Origin: Mycoplana rhizolycopersici
Lineage (GTDB): Bacteria > Pseudomonadota > Alphaproteobacteria > Rhizobiales > Rhizobiaceae
NCBI RefSeq assembly: GCF_013378445.1
Contig: NZ_JABXYK010000002.1
Span: 488,236-552,235 of the forward strand
Direction of reading: 5' to 3'
Length of the DNA stretch: 64,000 bases
A program made the position numbers and the translations under genes. Below, one piece after another: positions 17,658 to 26,771 of the stretch. How positions within the stretch are numbered: the stretch's first letter is position 1; every line of letters begins with the position of its first letter. A model generated the notes under the pieces. It was not told where the DNA came from. It ran no database searches and saw only the letters and a program-made list of their open reading frames with translations.

Positions 17658-18620
17658 ATGGCGGAAATTTCGGGACTGGTGCTGCCGTTCTTCGGCATGA
17701 TCCTGCTGGGCTATCTGGCAGCGAAGGCGACGCGCCAGCCGGCCGAGGCGCTCGGCTGGCTCAATACGTTCATCATCTACATCGCCTTGCCGGCGCTGTT
17801 CTTCAAGCTTGTCTCCAAAACGCCGATAGAGCAGCTGACGCGCGTCGATTTCATCCTCGCCAATGTCAGCGCCACCTATCTCGTATTCGGGCTGATCTTT
17901 GCGATCGGCCTTCTTCTTCGACGCGCGAACGTGGCCGAGGCGACCATGCAGGGCCTTTCTGCCGCTTATGGCAACATCGGCTATATGGGGCCCGGGCTTG
18001 CCATTCTGGCGCTCGGCGAGCGCGCGGCGGTGCCGGTCGCGCTCGTCTTCTGCTTCGAAAACATGATGCATTTCATGATCGCGCCGGCGCTGATGTCTAT
18101 TTCCGGCGGGGAAAAGCGGTCTTTCGCGGCGATTGCGGCCGACGTGGCACGCAGGATCCTCACCCATCCCTTCATCATCGCGACGGCTGTCGGCTTCCTC
18201 GCCGCCTTCTTCTCCTTCCAGGCACCGCTGCCGTTGCAAAGGCTGATCGACTATCTCGCCCAGGCCGCAGCACCCTGTGCGCTTTTCGCCATGGGGGTGA
18301 CGCTTGCGCTCAGGCCGCTGAAGCGCGTGCCGGTCGAGGTCGCCTACATCGTGCCGGCGAAGCTGCTCCTTCTTCCGCTCACCATGTACCTGATGCTCGG
18401 CCTTGCCGGAAACTTCGACCCGGTGTGGGTCCAGGCGGCCGTTCTGCTCGCGGCGTTGCCCACCGCGACCAACGTCTTCGTCATCGGCCAGCAATATGGC
18501 GTCTGGCAGGAGCGTGCCTCCGCGACGATCCTGATCACGACGGTGCTTTCCGTCGCGACCGTCACCGGCTTTCTCTACCTGGTGATGTCAGGCCTGCTTC
18601 CGGGCGACCCGTTCCCTTAA
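17658..18620 (+). CDS. AEC-family transporter
   Basis: A 320-residue integral membrane protein of the auxin efflux carrier family, with two groups of five hydrophobic helices. Recognisable segments are LPFFGMILLGYLAAK, NTFIIYIALPALFF, the crossover region AAYGNIGYMGPGLA and, near the end, ALPTATNVFVIGQQYGV. Bacterial members move dicarboxylates or other organic anions; the substrate here is unknown. The gene ends inside the last codons of the convergent hydroxylase gene, a 33-base overlap (18588-18620). Confidence 0.88.
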   Translation: MAEISGLVLPFFGMILLGYLAAKATRQPAEALGWLNTFIIYIALPALFFKLVSKTPIEQLTRVDFILANVSATYLVFGLIFAIGLLLRRANVAEATMQGLSAAYGNIGYMGPGLAILALGERAAVPVALVFCFENMMHFMIAPALMSISGGEKRSFAAIAADVARRILTHPFIIATAVGFLAAFFSFQAPLPLQRLIDYLAQAAAPCALFAMGVTLALRPLKRVPVEVAYIVPAKLLLLPLTMYLMLGLAGNFDPVWVQAAVLLAALPTATNVFVIGQQYGVWQERASATILITTVLSVATVTGFLYLVMSGLLPGDPFP

Positions 18621-19793
18621 GCCACTGCGAAGCGCTTTCCACGAGCCGCCCGGCTCCACGCCCTCGCGCATGACGACGCTGCGCAGCGGCCCGATCGCCG
18701 AGAGCAGGTGCAGGCCGGCGGTGCGCAGGATCTGCACAGGCAGGAAGCCGGAGAGCAATGAGCGGTTGAGGAGGTCCACGCTGACGGTGCGGCTCTGGAT
18801 ATCGGCCCGCCGGCGACGGTCGAACGCGTCGCCGATCGCGGCTGCCGTCTGCCCCGGGTCGCGCAGCAGGTCGCGCAGCACCATCACGTCGCGAAGGCTG
18901 AGGTTGAGGCCCTGCGCGCCGATGGGCGGAAAAGCGTGCGCGGCCTCGCCGAGGAGCACGATGCGCCCCTTGCCGAAGTGATCCGCCTGCATGCCGGACA
19001 GCGGGAAGCACTGGGGCGGGGCCTCGACCGTGACCTTGCCCAGCAGCGACTGCATCCGCTCCTCGACGGCGCGGCTCAGCGTTTCCAGCGGCAGGTCGCG
19101 CATGGCTTCCGCTTCCTTCGGCGAAAGCACCCAGACGAGGCTGGAGCGGCGGCCGGGCAGGGGCACCTGCGTGAACGGGCCGTGCTCCGTGTGGAACTCG
19201 GTGGACGTGTTGGCGTGCGGCAGGGTGTGGGAGAAGTTCAACACGAGTGCCGTCTGCGGATAGGTCCAGGTGCGCACGGAAATCTCGCCCTGACGGCGCA
19301 CTTCCGATTGCCGGCCATCCGCGCCCACCACGAGCCCAGCCCTGATCGTACGTCCGTCGTCTAGATGTAGGTCGACCGCATCGTCTGCGGCGGTGAGGCG
19401 ATCGAGCTTGTTGCGGAAGCGGGTGATCGTCTCGCTGGCATCGATCCTGCGCTCAAGGCCTTCAAGGAAGGGGGCGTTGGGAATGTTGTAGCCGAAGGCT
19501 GCCAGATCGACCTCGCTGGAACGGAAACTCACCGGCGGCGCGCGAAACAGGCGCGAGGTGCCGTCGAGGATGCGCATGGTCTCCAGCGGGGCCGCGACGC
19601 CGGCGATCTCCTCCCAGAGGCCGAGGTCGCGCACGAAGTCAATCGATTGCGCCATCAGCGCGGTCGTGCGCCCGTCCTGCGAACGCGCCGGCGGGGCCAA
19701 TAGCGCCACGCGCCTGCCCGAATCGGCCAGTGCAAGGGCGGCCAGATTGCCGGCCAGTCCGGCTCCAACGATAGCTATATCAAAGGCTTCCAT
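18588..19793 (-). CDS. UbiH/UbiF-family FAD-dependent hydroxylase
   Basis: A 401-residue flavoprotein monooxygenase of the family that hydroxylates the ubiquinone ring. The dinucleotide-binding fold begins at once with FDIAIVGAGLAGNLAALAL. The second family motif is GLVVGADGRQSEVR and the third is GRIVLLGEAAHAFPPIGAQG with NLSLRDV. The ATG at 19793 is chosen because the fold starts there and GAAAGAAG lies upstream; the frame remains open to 19961 without similarity. Ubiquinone biosynthesis is likely, but which ring position is modified cannot be read from sequence alone. Confidence 0.85.
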   Translation of the reverse strand: MEAFDIAIVGAGLAGNLAALALADSGRRVALLAPPARSQDGRTTALMAQSIDFVRDLGLWEEIAGVAAPLETMRILDGTSRLFRAPPVSFRSSEVDLAAFGYNIPNAPFLEGLERRIDASETITRFRNKLDRLTAADDAVDLHLDDGRTIRAGLVVGADGRQSEVRRQGEISVRTWTYPQTALVLNFSHTLPHANTSTEFHTEHGPFTQVPLPGRRSSLVWVLSPKEAEAMRDLPLETLSRAVEERMQSLLGKVTVEAPPQCFPLSGMQADHFGKGRIVLLGEAAHAFPPIGAQGLNLSLRDVMVLRDLLRDPGQTAAAIGDAFDRRRRADIQSRTVSVDLLNRSLLSGFLPVQILRTAGLHLLSAIGPLRSVVMREGVEPGGSWKALRSGLRERVARKQA

Positions 19794-20054
19794 ATGCAAT
19801 TCTTCTTTCACGACATGCTTACCCACAGAAATACCGACCCGGGGTGACTGCCAAACTACGCCCGGATTCGGGCAAAATCCATGGGCTGAAGCGTCGCGGC
19901 TCGGCCGGACGGTTCGATCAGGACCGGTTACGGCCGGATTTCCACTGGCAGCGGCGATCAATCAGTGCATATTACGGGGGCAAAACCGCGCGACGTCAGC
20001 AATAAAGACCGTATGGCGCAGGGCCGGGGCGCATCGGACGAATAAAGGCAGGCG

Positions 20055-20780
20055 ATGAAGTTCTTCAATTACAGACGCGTTCCCTATGCCGAAATTCGCG
20101 CCTTTTCAGTGCATATTCTCACCGCGTCCGGTTCCTTCCTGGCTTTCCTCGGCGTCGTTGCGGCGGCCGAGCACCGTTTCGTCGACATGTTCTGGTGGCT
20201 GGGCCTGGCACTTCTCGTCGATGGCATCGACGGGCCGATCGCGCGCAAGGTGCGCGTCAAGGAAGTGTTGCCGAACTGGTCGGGCGACACGCTCGACAAC
20301 GTGATCGACTATGTGACCTACGTGCTGCTGCCGGCGTTCGCGCTCTATCAGAGCGGCATGATCGGGGAGCCGTGGTCCTTCGTTGCCGCCGGCGCCATCG
20401 TGATGTCGAGCGCCATCTATTATGCCGACATGGGGATGAAGACGGAGGAGTACTTCTTTTCCGGTTTTCCGGTCGTCTGGAACATGGTCGTCTTCACGCT
20501 GTTCGTCATCAAGGCGAGCGAGATGACGGCGTCGATCGTGGTGTTGGTGTCGGTTTTGCTCACCTTCATGCCGATCAACTTCCTGCACCCCGTCCGCGTC
20601 CAGCGGCTGAGGACGCTGAACCTCGCGGTGTTCTTCCTTTGGTCCGCACTCGGCGGTTATGCATTGCTGATGCATTTCGAGTCGCCGCAATGGGTGGTGC
20701 TGGGCGTGGTCGGCACGGGGCTCTACCTCTATATCATCGGCGCGGTGCTGCAGTTTTTCCCGCGCCTTGGAAAGCAGTGA
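20055..20780 (+). CDS. pcs: Phosphatidylcholine synthase
   Basis: A 241-residue inner-membrane enzyme that condenses choline with CDP-diacylglycerol in one step to give phosphatidylcholine, the pathway first described in rhizobia and important for symbiosis or virulence in several relatives. The CDP-alcohol phosphotransferase motif appears as DGIDGPIARKVRV followed by NWSGDTLDNVIDY, with the spacing specific to Pcs. About seven hydrophobic helices are visible. It starts with MKFFNYRRVPYAEI after GGCAGGCG, and the quinone reductase gene follows after 15 bases. Confidence 0.95.
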   Translation: MKFFNYRRVPYAEIRAFSVHILTASGSFLAFLGVVAAAEHRFVDMFWWLGLALLVDGIDGPIARKVRVKEVLPNWSGDTLDNVIDYVTYVLLPAFALYQSGMIGEPWSFVAAGAIVMSSAIYYADMGMKTEEYFFSGFPVVWNMVVFTLFVIKASEMTASIVVLVSVLLTFMPINFLHPVRVQRLRTLNLAVFFLWSALGGYALLMHFESPQWVVLGVVGTGLYLYIIGAVLQFFPRLGKQ

Positions 20781-20795
20781 GTCCAGGAGAATTTC

Positions 20796-21767
20796 ATGAC
20801 ACAGGCAATAGTCGTGCGCGCGCTTGGCGGTCCCGAAGTGCTGAAGCTGGAAGAGATCGAACTGGCGCCGCCGGGACCGGGTGAAGTGCGCATCAGGCAG
20901 GCTGCGATCGGCCTGAACTTCATCGACGTCTATTTCCGTACCGGCCTTTACAAGGGTGAACTGCCTTTCATCCCCGGCAAGGAAGGGGCTGGTACGGTTA
21001 CCGAATTGGGTGAAGGCGTCAGCGATTTCTCCGTCGGCGACCGCGTCGCCTATGCGACGGCCGATAGCGCCTATGCGGCGGAGCGCAACATCGACACGAA
21101 GCATCTCGTCAAGGTGCCGGCCGAAATCTCGCTTGATACGGCAGCTGCGATGATGCTGAAGGGCATGACGGCGCAGTACCTGCTGCTGCAGACGTTCCCC
21201 GTCAAGCCGGGCATGACGATCCTGTTTCACGCCGCCGCCGGCGGCGTCGGCCTCATCGCCGGCCAGTGGGCCAAGGCACTGGGTGCCACCGTGATCGGCA
21301 CCGCGGGCTCGAAGGAGAAGATCGAGCTGGCGCTGGCGCACGGCTACGACCACGTGATCGATTACACGAAGGAAGACTTCGCCGCCCGCGTGCTGGAACT
21401 GACCGATGGTAAGAAATGCGACGTCGTCTATGATTCTGTCGGCAAGGACACGTTCCAGAAATCGCTGGACTGCCTGAAGCGCCGCGGGATGTTCGTCAGT
21501 TTCGGCAACGCGTCCGGCCCGGTCGAGGCGTTCAACCTGGGCCTTCTCGCGCAGAAGGGTTCGCTGTATGCGACGCGCCCGACGCTGTTCCAGTACGTTG
21601 CCACCCGCGCCGAACTCGATGCGTGTGCAAACTCGCTCTTTGATGTTGTGCGCAGCAACAAAGTGCGTATCAATATAAATCAGACTTATCCGTTGGCGGA
21701 GGCGGGGCGCGCCCACTCGGATCTGGAAGCAAGAAAAACAAGCGGAGCGACGCTGCTCATTCCCTGA
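20796..21767 (+). CDS. Quinone oxidoreductase (zeta-crystallin type)
   Basis: A 323-residue NADPH-dependent medium-chain reductase without catalytic zinc. The N-terminal GroES-like domain carries GLNFIDVYFRTGLY and PGKEGAGTV. The nucleotide-binding domain has the extended motif HAAAGGVGLIAGQWAK (about residues 145-160). The C-terminal NQTYPLAEAGRAHSDLEARK is typical of bacterial Qor proteins, which reduce quinones by one electron. It is probably co-transcribed with pcs because the gap is only 15 bases, with GGAG before the ATG. Confidence 0.9.
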   Translation: MTQAIVVRALGGPEVLKLEEIELAPPGPGEVRIRQAAIGLNFIDVYFRTGLYKGELPFIPGKEGAGTVTELGEGVSDFSVGDRVAYATADSAYAAERNIDTKHLVKVPAEISLDTAAAMMLKGMTAQYLLLQTFPVKPGMTILFHAAAGGVGLIAGQWAKALGATVIGTAGSKEKIELALAHGYDHVIDYTKEDFAARVLELTDGKKCDVVYDSVGKDTFQKSLDCLKRRGMFVSFGNASGPVEAFNLGLLAQKGSLYATRPTLFQYVATRAELDACANSLFDVVRSNKVRININQTYPLAEAGRAHSDLEARKTSGATLLIP

Positions 21768-21802
21768 GCATAACGGGGAGGCGGCGAGAAGAGAGGGGCA
21801 TA

Positions 21803-23380
21803 GTGTCAGTCGCTGGAGCGTCCGCGGAGAGGCCGTTGCTGGCTGTCCGCAACCTCACGAAGCTGTTCGGCACGTTCGCTGCATGCAACGGCATCGACCT
21901 GGATATCCAGCCTGGCGAGATTCATGCTCTGCTTGGCGAGAACGGCGCCGGTAAATCGACGCTTGTCAAGATGCTGTTCGGCGTGCTTGCGCCCACCAGC
22001 GGCCAGATCTCCTGGCGCGGCGAGGCGGTGTCCATTGCAAGTCCGAGTGCGGCCCGAAAGCTCGGCATCGGCATGGTCTTTCAGCACTTCTCGCTGTTCG
22101 AGGCGTTGACGGTCGCCGAAAACATAGCGCTTTCGCTGGACGGGACGATACCGCTGGCGCGCGTGGCCGAGCGGGCGGCGGAATTGTCGCGTGCCTATGG
22201 TCTGCCGCTCGATCCGAAGGCGCATGTCGCCGATCTCTCCGTCGGCGAGCGCCAGCGCATCGAAATCGTCCGCGCGCTCCTGCAGAACCCGCAGCTCATC
22301 ATCCTCGACGAGCCCACCTCCGTGCTGACGCCGCAGGAAGCGGATCGTCTGTTCGAGACGCTGTTCAAGCTGCGCGCGGAGGGACGATCGGTCCTCTACA
22401 TCAGCCACCGGCTGGAGGAGGTCCAGCGTATCTGCGACCGCGCCACCGTACTGCGTCACGGCAAGGTCACCGGTGCCTGCGATCCGAAGAAAGAGACCGC
22501 CGCTTCGCTTGCCCGCATGATGGTCGGCGCCGACGTGCCGCATGTCAGCGCCGCCGGAACGAACACCAAGGGCGACGTACTGCTCGAGGCGCGCCATCTC
22601 GACGTGCCGGCGCGCACCCCGTTCGCCGTGTCACTGAAGGACGTCTCGCTCAAGGTGCATGCCGGCGAGGTGCTGGCGATCGCCGGCGTGGCCGGCAACG
22701 GGCAGGGCGAACTGTTCGACGCGCTTTCCGGGGAATATGCCGTCGCCGACCCGAACGCGGTGCTGATACGACAGCGTCCGGTCGGCCAGCAGGGCATCAC
22801 CGCGCGTCGCCTTCTCGGCGCCGGCTTCGTTCCCGAAGAGCGCCACGGACATGCCGCCGTCACCGGCATGTCGCTCTCCGACAATCTCGTGCTCGCGCGC
22901 AACCAGTCGGACCGCAAGGCCTTTCTCGGCGGCGGCGTGCTCGGCGTTATCAAATACGTTGCCGTGCGGCTCGCCTCCCGCCGCATCTCCGAGGCGATGG
23001 ACGTGCGCAAGAGCGGCGACGATCCGACGGCGGGGTCGCTCTCCGGTGGCAACCTGCAGAAATATATCGTCGGCCGCGAACTGGACCGCCAGCCTGCCGT
23101 CCTCATCGTCAACCAGCCGACCTGGGGTGTCGATGCCGGTGCCGCAAGCCGCATCCGCCAGGCGTTGGTGGATCTCGCGAAAAGCGGTTCGGCCGTGCTC
23201 GTCATCAGCCAGGATCTCGACGAGATCTTCGAGGTCGCGACCGAGGTCGCCGTCATCAGCGAGGGACGGCTGTCCGACATTTACCCGGCAATTGCGCTGT
23301 CGCGCGAGAAGATCGGCCTGCTGATGGGCGGCCTGCAAGGGCAGCCGGAAGCTTTGACGGAGGCCGCGCATGCGCATTGA
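21803..23380 (+). CDS. ABC importer ATPase, BMP/nucleoside type (two fused nucleotide-binding domains)
   Basis: A 525-residue duplicated ATPase. The first domain has Walker A GENGAGKST, signature LSVGERQRIEIVRAL and Walker B LIILDEPTSVLTPQE. The second has the degenerate loop GVAGNGQGELF, the signature LSGGNLQKYIVGREL and NQPTWGVDAGA, where the usual LDEP is changed to VNQP. Such proteins pair with two distinct permeases and a BMP-family lipoprotein-like receptor and usually import purine nucleosides. The start is GTG at 21803 behind GAGAGGGGC. The stop overlaps the start of the next gene by 11 bases. Confidence 0.9.
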   Translation: MSVAGASAERPLLAVRNLTKLFGTFAACNGIDLDIQPGEIHALLGENGAGKSTLVKMLFGVLAPTSGQISWRGEAVSIASPSAARKLGIGMVFQHFSLFEALTVAENIALSLDGTIPLARVAERAAELSRAYGLPLDPKAHVADLSVGERQRIEIVRALLQNPQLIILDEPTSVLTPQEADRLFETLFKLRAEGRSVLYISHRLEEVQRICDRATVLRHGKVTGACDPKKETAASLARMMVGADVPHVSAAGTNTKGDVLLEARHLDVPARTPFAVSLKDVSLKVHAGEVLAIAGVAGNGQGELFDALSGEYAVADPNAVLIRQRPVGQQGITARRLLGAGFVPEERHGHAAVTGMSLSDNLVLARNQSDRKAFLGGGVLGVIKYVAVRLASRRISEAMDVRKSGDDPTAGSLSGGNLQKYIVGRELDRQPAVLIVNQPTWGVDAGAASRIRQALVDLAKSGSAVLVISQDLDEIFEVATEVAVISEGRLSDIYPAIALSREKIGLLMGGLQGQPEALTEAAHAH

Positions 23381-24491
23381 ACTTGAAAAGCGGCCCCAGG
23401 CATCGGTGCTCTATGCCGTGCTTTCGCCCTTCATCGCGCTCGTTCTGACCGTGATCGCCGGCGGCATCATGTTCTGGCTGCTCGGCAAGGATCCCGTCAG
23501 TGCGCTCTACAGCTTCTTCGTCGAGCCGCTGCTGGACGTCTGGTCGCTGCACGAGATTGCCATCAAGGCGGCGCCGCTGATCCTGATCGGCGTCGGGCTG
23601 TCGATCTGCTATCGTTCCAACAACTGGAACATCGGCGCCGAGGGCCAGTTCATCATGGGTGCCATCGCCGGCTCCATCGTCCCGGTCGTGTTCCATGAAT
23701 GGCATTCGCCGCTTGTGCTGCCGTTGATGCTGATTTTCGGGATGGTCGGCGGCGCGCTCTATGCGGCCATTCCGGCCTTTCTGAAGGCGAACCTGAACAC
23801 CAACGAAATCCTGTCCAGTTTGATGCTGGTCTATGTCGCCCAGTTCTTCCTCGACTGGATCGTGCGTGGCCCCTGGCGCAGCCCCGAGGGCTACAATTTC
23901 CCGGTGACGCGCAATTTTACGCCTGAAGCCATTCTCCCGGAAATCCTCGATTCCGGCCGGACCAATCTCGGCTTCGTCTTTGCGATCGTCGCCGCACTGC
24001 TGATCTGGTTCATGATGCGCTACACGCTGAAGGGCTTCGAGATCACCGTGCTTGGCCAGTCGGAGCGGGCGGGGCGTTTCGCCGGCTTCTCCTCTCGCCG
24101 GATGATCTGGTTTTCGATGCTCCTGTCGGGCGCGCTCGCGGGCCTTGCCGGCATTTCCGAAGTCAGCGGCAACATCAACAAGTTGCAGCCGATCATCTCG
24201 CCGGGCTACGGCTTCACCGCCATCATCGTCGCCTTCCTCGGGCGGCTGAATCCTCTGGGGATCATCGCCGCGGGCCTGTTTCTGGCGCTGACCTATGTTG
24301 GCGGCGAGGCCGTGCAACTGACGCTGACGGTGTCCGACAAGGTGACCCGCGTGTTCCAGGGGCTGCTGCTGTTCTTCGTGCTCTCCTGCGATACGCTGAT
24401 CCTCTACAAGATCCGGCTCGTCTTTCCCGGGCGGACCGCGGCGGTCGGACAGGGGGCTGTACAGGGCGCCGTACAGGGCGGGGCTGAGTAA
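23370..24491 (+). CDS. ABC importer permease 1 (BMP/nucleoside type)
   Basis: A 373-residue membrane permease of the BPD_transp_2 family. Visible segments include YRSNNWNIGAEGQFIMGA, characteristic of this family, and GYGFTAIIVAFLGRLNPLG. About eight to nine hydrophobic helices are present. The C-terminal tail carries a short duplicated run, GAVQGAVQGG, which reflects a small DNA repeat near 24460-24480. It overlaps the ATPase gene and ends one base before the next permease begins (TAA then ATG), so the operon is tightly coupled. Confidence 0.9.
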   Translation: MRIELEKRPQASVLYAVLSPFIALVLTVIAGGIMFWLLGKDPVSALYSFFVEPLLDVWSLHEIAIKAAPLILIGVGLSICYRSNNWNIGAEGQFIMGAIAGSIVPVVFHEWHSPLVLPLMLIFGMVGGALYAAIPAFLKANLNTNEILSSLMLVYVAQFFLDWIVRGPWRSPEGYNFPVTRNFTPEAILPEILDSGRTNLGFVFAIVAALLIWFMMRYTLKGFEITVLGQSERAGRFAGFSSRRMIWFSMLLSGALAGLAGISEVSGNINKLQPIISPGYGFTAIIVAFLGRLNPLGIIAAGLFLALTYVGGEAVQLTLTVSDKVTRVFQGLLLFFVLSCDTLILYKIRLVFPGRTAAVGQGAVQGAVQGGAE

Positions 24492-25412
24492 ATGGGTATC
24501 ATCGAAGCGATCCTTCTGACCGTCGTCACCGCCGCCACGCCGCTGGTGCTCGCCGCAATCGGGGAACTCGTCACCGAGCGCGCCGGCGTGCTCAATCTCG
24601 GCGTCGAGGGCATGATGATCATGGGCGCGGTGCTGGCCTTCGCGGCGACGCAGGCGACCGGCTCGCCCTATGTCGGCATTCTTGCCGGCATCGGCGGCGG
24701 CGCGCTCTTCTCGCTCCTGTTCGGCTTCCTCACGCTGACGCTGGTGGCAAACCAGGTGGCGACGGGGCTTGCGCTCACCATCCTCGGCCTCGGCATTTCC
24801 GGCCAGATCGGCGAGGCCTATGTCGGCATGTCCGGCACCAAGCTGCCGCCGATCGCCATTCCCGGACTGTCGGAAATCCCTTATCTCGGGCCGCTGCTTT
24901 TCAAGCAGGACCTGATCTTCTATATCTCGATCGCGCTGGTGATCGGGGTCAACTGGTTCCTGTTCAGGAGCCGCGCCGGCCTCAAGATCCGCGCGATCGG
25001 CGACAACCACGCCTCGGCCCACGCGCTCGGCATCGGGGTTATCCGGACGCGCTATCTGGCCGTGCTGTTCGGGGGCGCCTGCGCGGGGCTCGCCGGTGCG
25101 CAGCTCTCGCTCGTCTACACGCCGCAATGGGTGGAGAACATGTCGGCCGGTCGCGGCTGGATCGCGCTCGCGCTCGTCGTCTTCGCCTCCTGGCGGCCGT
25201 GGCGGGTGCTGGCCGGCGGCTACCTGTTCGGCGCCGTCTCCATCAGCCAGTTGCATGCCCAGGCGCTCGGCCTCGGCATTCCCTCCCAGTTCCTGTCCGC
25301 GCTTCCTTACATCGCGACTGTTGTCGTCCTCGTTCTGATATCGCACAATCGGCGAATGACGTTGATCAACACGCCAGCATCGCTCGGCAAGCCTTTCGTG
25401 CCGGACCGGTGA
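24492..25412 (+). CDS. ABC importer permease 2 (BMP/nucleoside type)
   Basis: A 306-residue partner permease of the same family with the typical start TAATPLVLAAIGELVTERAG followed by NLGVEGMMIMGA. Conserved later segments are IRAIGDNHASAHALGIGV and SAGRGWIALALVVFASWRP. It should form a heterodimeric channel with permease 1. The ATG immediately follows the TAA of the upstream gene. The binding protein gene comes 46 bases later. Confidence 0.9.
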   Translation: MGIIEAILLTVVTAATPLVLAAIGELVTERAGVLNLGVEGMMIMGAVLAFAATQATGSPYVGILAGIGGGALFSLLFGFLTLTLVANQVATGLALTILGLGISGQIGEAYVGMSGTKLPPIAIPGLSEIPYLGPLLFKQDLIFYISIALVIGVNWFLFRSRAGLKIRAIGDNHASAHALGIGVIRTRYLAVLFGGACAGLAGAQLSLVYTPQWVENMSAGRGWIALALVVFASWRPWRVLAGGYLFGAVSISQLHAQALGLGIPSQFLSALPYIATVVVLVLISHNRRMTLINTPASLGKPFVPDR

Positions 25413-25457
25413 AGAAGAAGCGATGGGAAAAACAAGTCTCAACCTACAGGGGTCAAA

Positions 25458-26528
25458 ATGAAAAAACTGCTACTCGCACTCGCCACCTCGGCCGCGGTTC
25501 TCGGCTTTGCCGCTTCCGCAAGCGCCCAGGACAAGACCAAGATCTGCTTCATCTATGTCGGCTCCAAGACCGACGGCGGCTGGACGCAGGCCCATGACAT
25601 CGGCCGCCAGGCGCTGCAGGCCGAGTTCGGCGACAAGATCGAGACGCCGTTCCTCGAAAGCGTACCGGAAGGCCCGGATGCCGAACGCGCCATCGAGCGC
25701 ATGGCCCGTTCCGGCTGCGCGCTGGTCTTCACCACCTCGTTCGGATTCATGGACGCCACCATCAAGGTCGCCGAAAAGTTCCCCGACGTGAAGTTCGAGC
25801 ATGCCACCGGCTTCAAGTCCGCTCCGAACGTCGCCACCTACAACTCGCGCTTCTATGAAGGCCGTTACATCCAGGGCCAGATCGCCGCGAAGATGTCGCA
25901 GAAGGGCGTTGCCGGCTACATCGCGTCCTTCCCGATTCCGGAAGTGGTGATGGGCATCAACGCCTTCGTCCACGGCGCGCAGTCGGTGAACCCTGACTTC
26001 AAGGTCAAGGTGATCTGGGCCAACACCTGGTTCGACCCCGGCAAGGAAGCCGATGCCGCCAAGGCGCTGATCGACCAGGGCGTCGACATCCTGACGCAGC
26101 ACACCGACACGACCGCGCCGATGCAGGTCGCCGCCGAACGCGGCATCAAGGCCTTCGGCCAGGCCTCCGACATGATCAAGGCCGGTCCGGAAACGCAGCT
26201 GACGGCGATCGTCGATACCTGGGGCGCCTACTACATCAAGCGCACCAAGGAACTGCTCGACGGCACCTGGAAGTCCGAGCAGGTCTGGGACGGCCTGAAG
26301 GACGGCATCCTGACCATGGCGCCGTACACCAACATGCCCGACGACGTGAAGAAGATGGCTGAAGACACCGAGGCGAAGATTCGCTCCGGCGAACTGCATC
26401 CCTTCACCGGCCCGATCAAGAAGCAGGACGGGTCCGAATGGCTGAAGGACGGCGAGAAGCCGGAAGACGGCGTTCTGCTCGGCATGAACTTCTACATCGC
26501 CGGCGTTGACGACAAGCTGCCGCAGTAA
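25458..26528 (+). CDS. BMP-family ABC transporter substrate-binding protein
   Basis: A 356-residue periplasmic receptor of the basic membrane protein family. A signal peptide (residues 1-24, ending SASA before QDK) is followed by the BMP start KICFIYVGSKTDGGWTQAHD. Other family segments are FTTSFGFMDATIKVAEKFP, HATGFKSAPNVATYNSRFYE and DILTQHTDTTAPMQVA. There is no lipobox cysteine, so it is soluble. Related receptors bind nucleosides or purines, but the ligand is not certain. RBS: the ATG follows AGGGGTCAAA. A terminator follows the stop. Confidence 0.9.
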   Translation: MKKLLLALATSAAVLGFAASASAQDKTKICFIYVGSKTDGGWTQAHDIGRQALQAEFGDKIETPFLESVPEGPDAERAIERMARSGCALVFTTSFGFMDATIKVAEKFPDVKFEHATGFKSAPNVATYNSRFYEGRYIQGQIAAKMSQKGVAGYIASFPIPEVVMGINAFVHGAQSVNPDFKVKVIWANTWFDPGKEADAAKALIDQGVDILTQHTDTTAPMQVAAERGIKAFGQASDMIKAGPETQLTAIVDTWGAYYIKRTKELLDGTWKSEQVWDGLKDGILTMAPYTNMPDDVKKMAEDTEAKIRSGELHPFTGPIKKQDGSEWLKDGEKPEDGVLLGMNFYIAGVDDKLPQ

Positions 26529-26576
26529 CTGGCCCATGCGGTGCCTGTGCACTGCAACGCCCTGGAATAGTTGAGA

Positions 26577-26613
26577 AAAAGACCCCGTAGGCCATTGGCG
26601 TCCGGGGTCTTTT
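26577..26613 (+). terminator. Intrinsic terminator after the BMP receptor gene
   Basis: AAAAGACCCCG (26577-26587) pairs perfectly with CGGGGTCTTTT (26603-26613), giving an 11-pair stem with a T-rich end. It separates the nucleoside-type operon from the sugar-type operon. Confidence 0.9.
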
Positions 26614-26700
26614 CGTATGTACGCATGGGGTTGCTGCATTGCAAAATAATCGCGCTGGAATTGTGCCGTGCGAATTTTGCTCCGGGGCGGAAAATTGAGT

Positions 26701-26719
26701 TTACAATAGTATTACAATA
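26701..26719 (+). promoter_or_regulatory. Direct repeat in the ytfQ promoter region, candidate operator
   Basis: TTACAATA occurs at 26701-26708 and again at 26712-26719, 11 bases apart, in an unusually AT-rich stretch 53 bases before the ytfQ start. The spacing of one helical turn suggests a protein-binding site, possibly for the GntR regulator at 31397. Binding is inferred, not shown. Confidence 0.4.
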
Positions 26720-26771
26720 TGATTTTTACTTGCTTCAGCTGCTGAGGAGCAGCCTTGTTTGGGAGGACATC

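Noticed and set aside
23256..25442. A 728-residue open frame on the minus strand
   Set aside because: It lies wholly opposite two well-supported ABC permease genes and has the Arg/Asp/Gly/His-rich composition of GC-rich antisense frames. No ribosome-binding site or family pattern.
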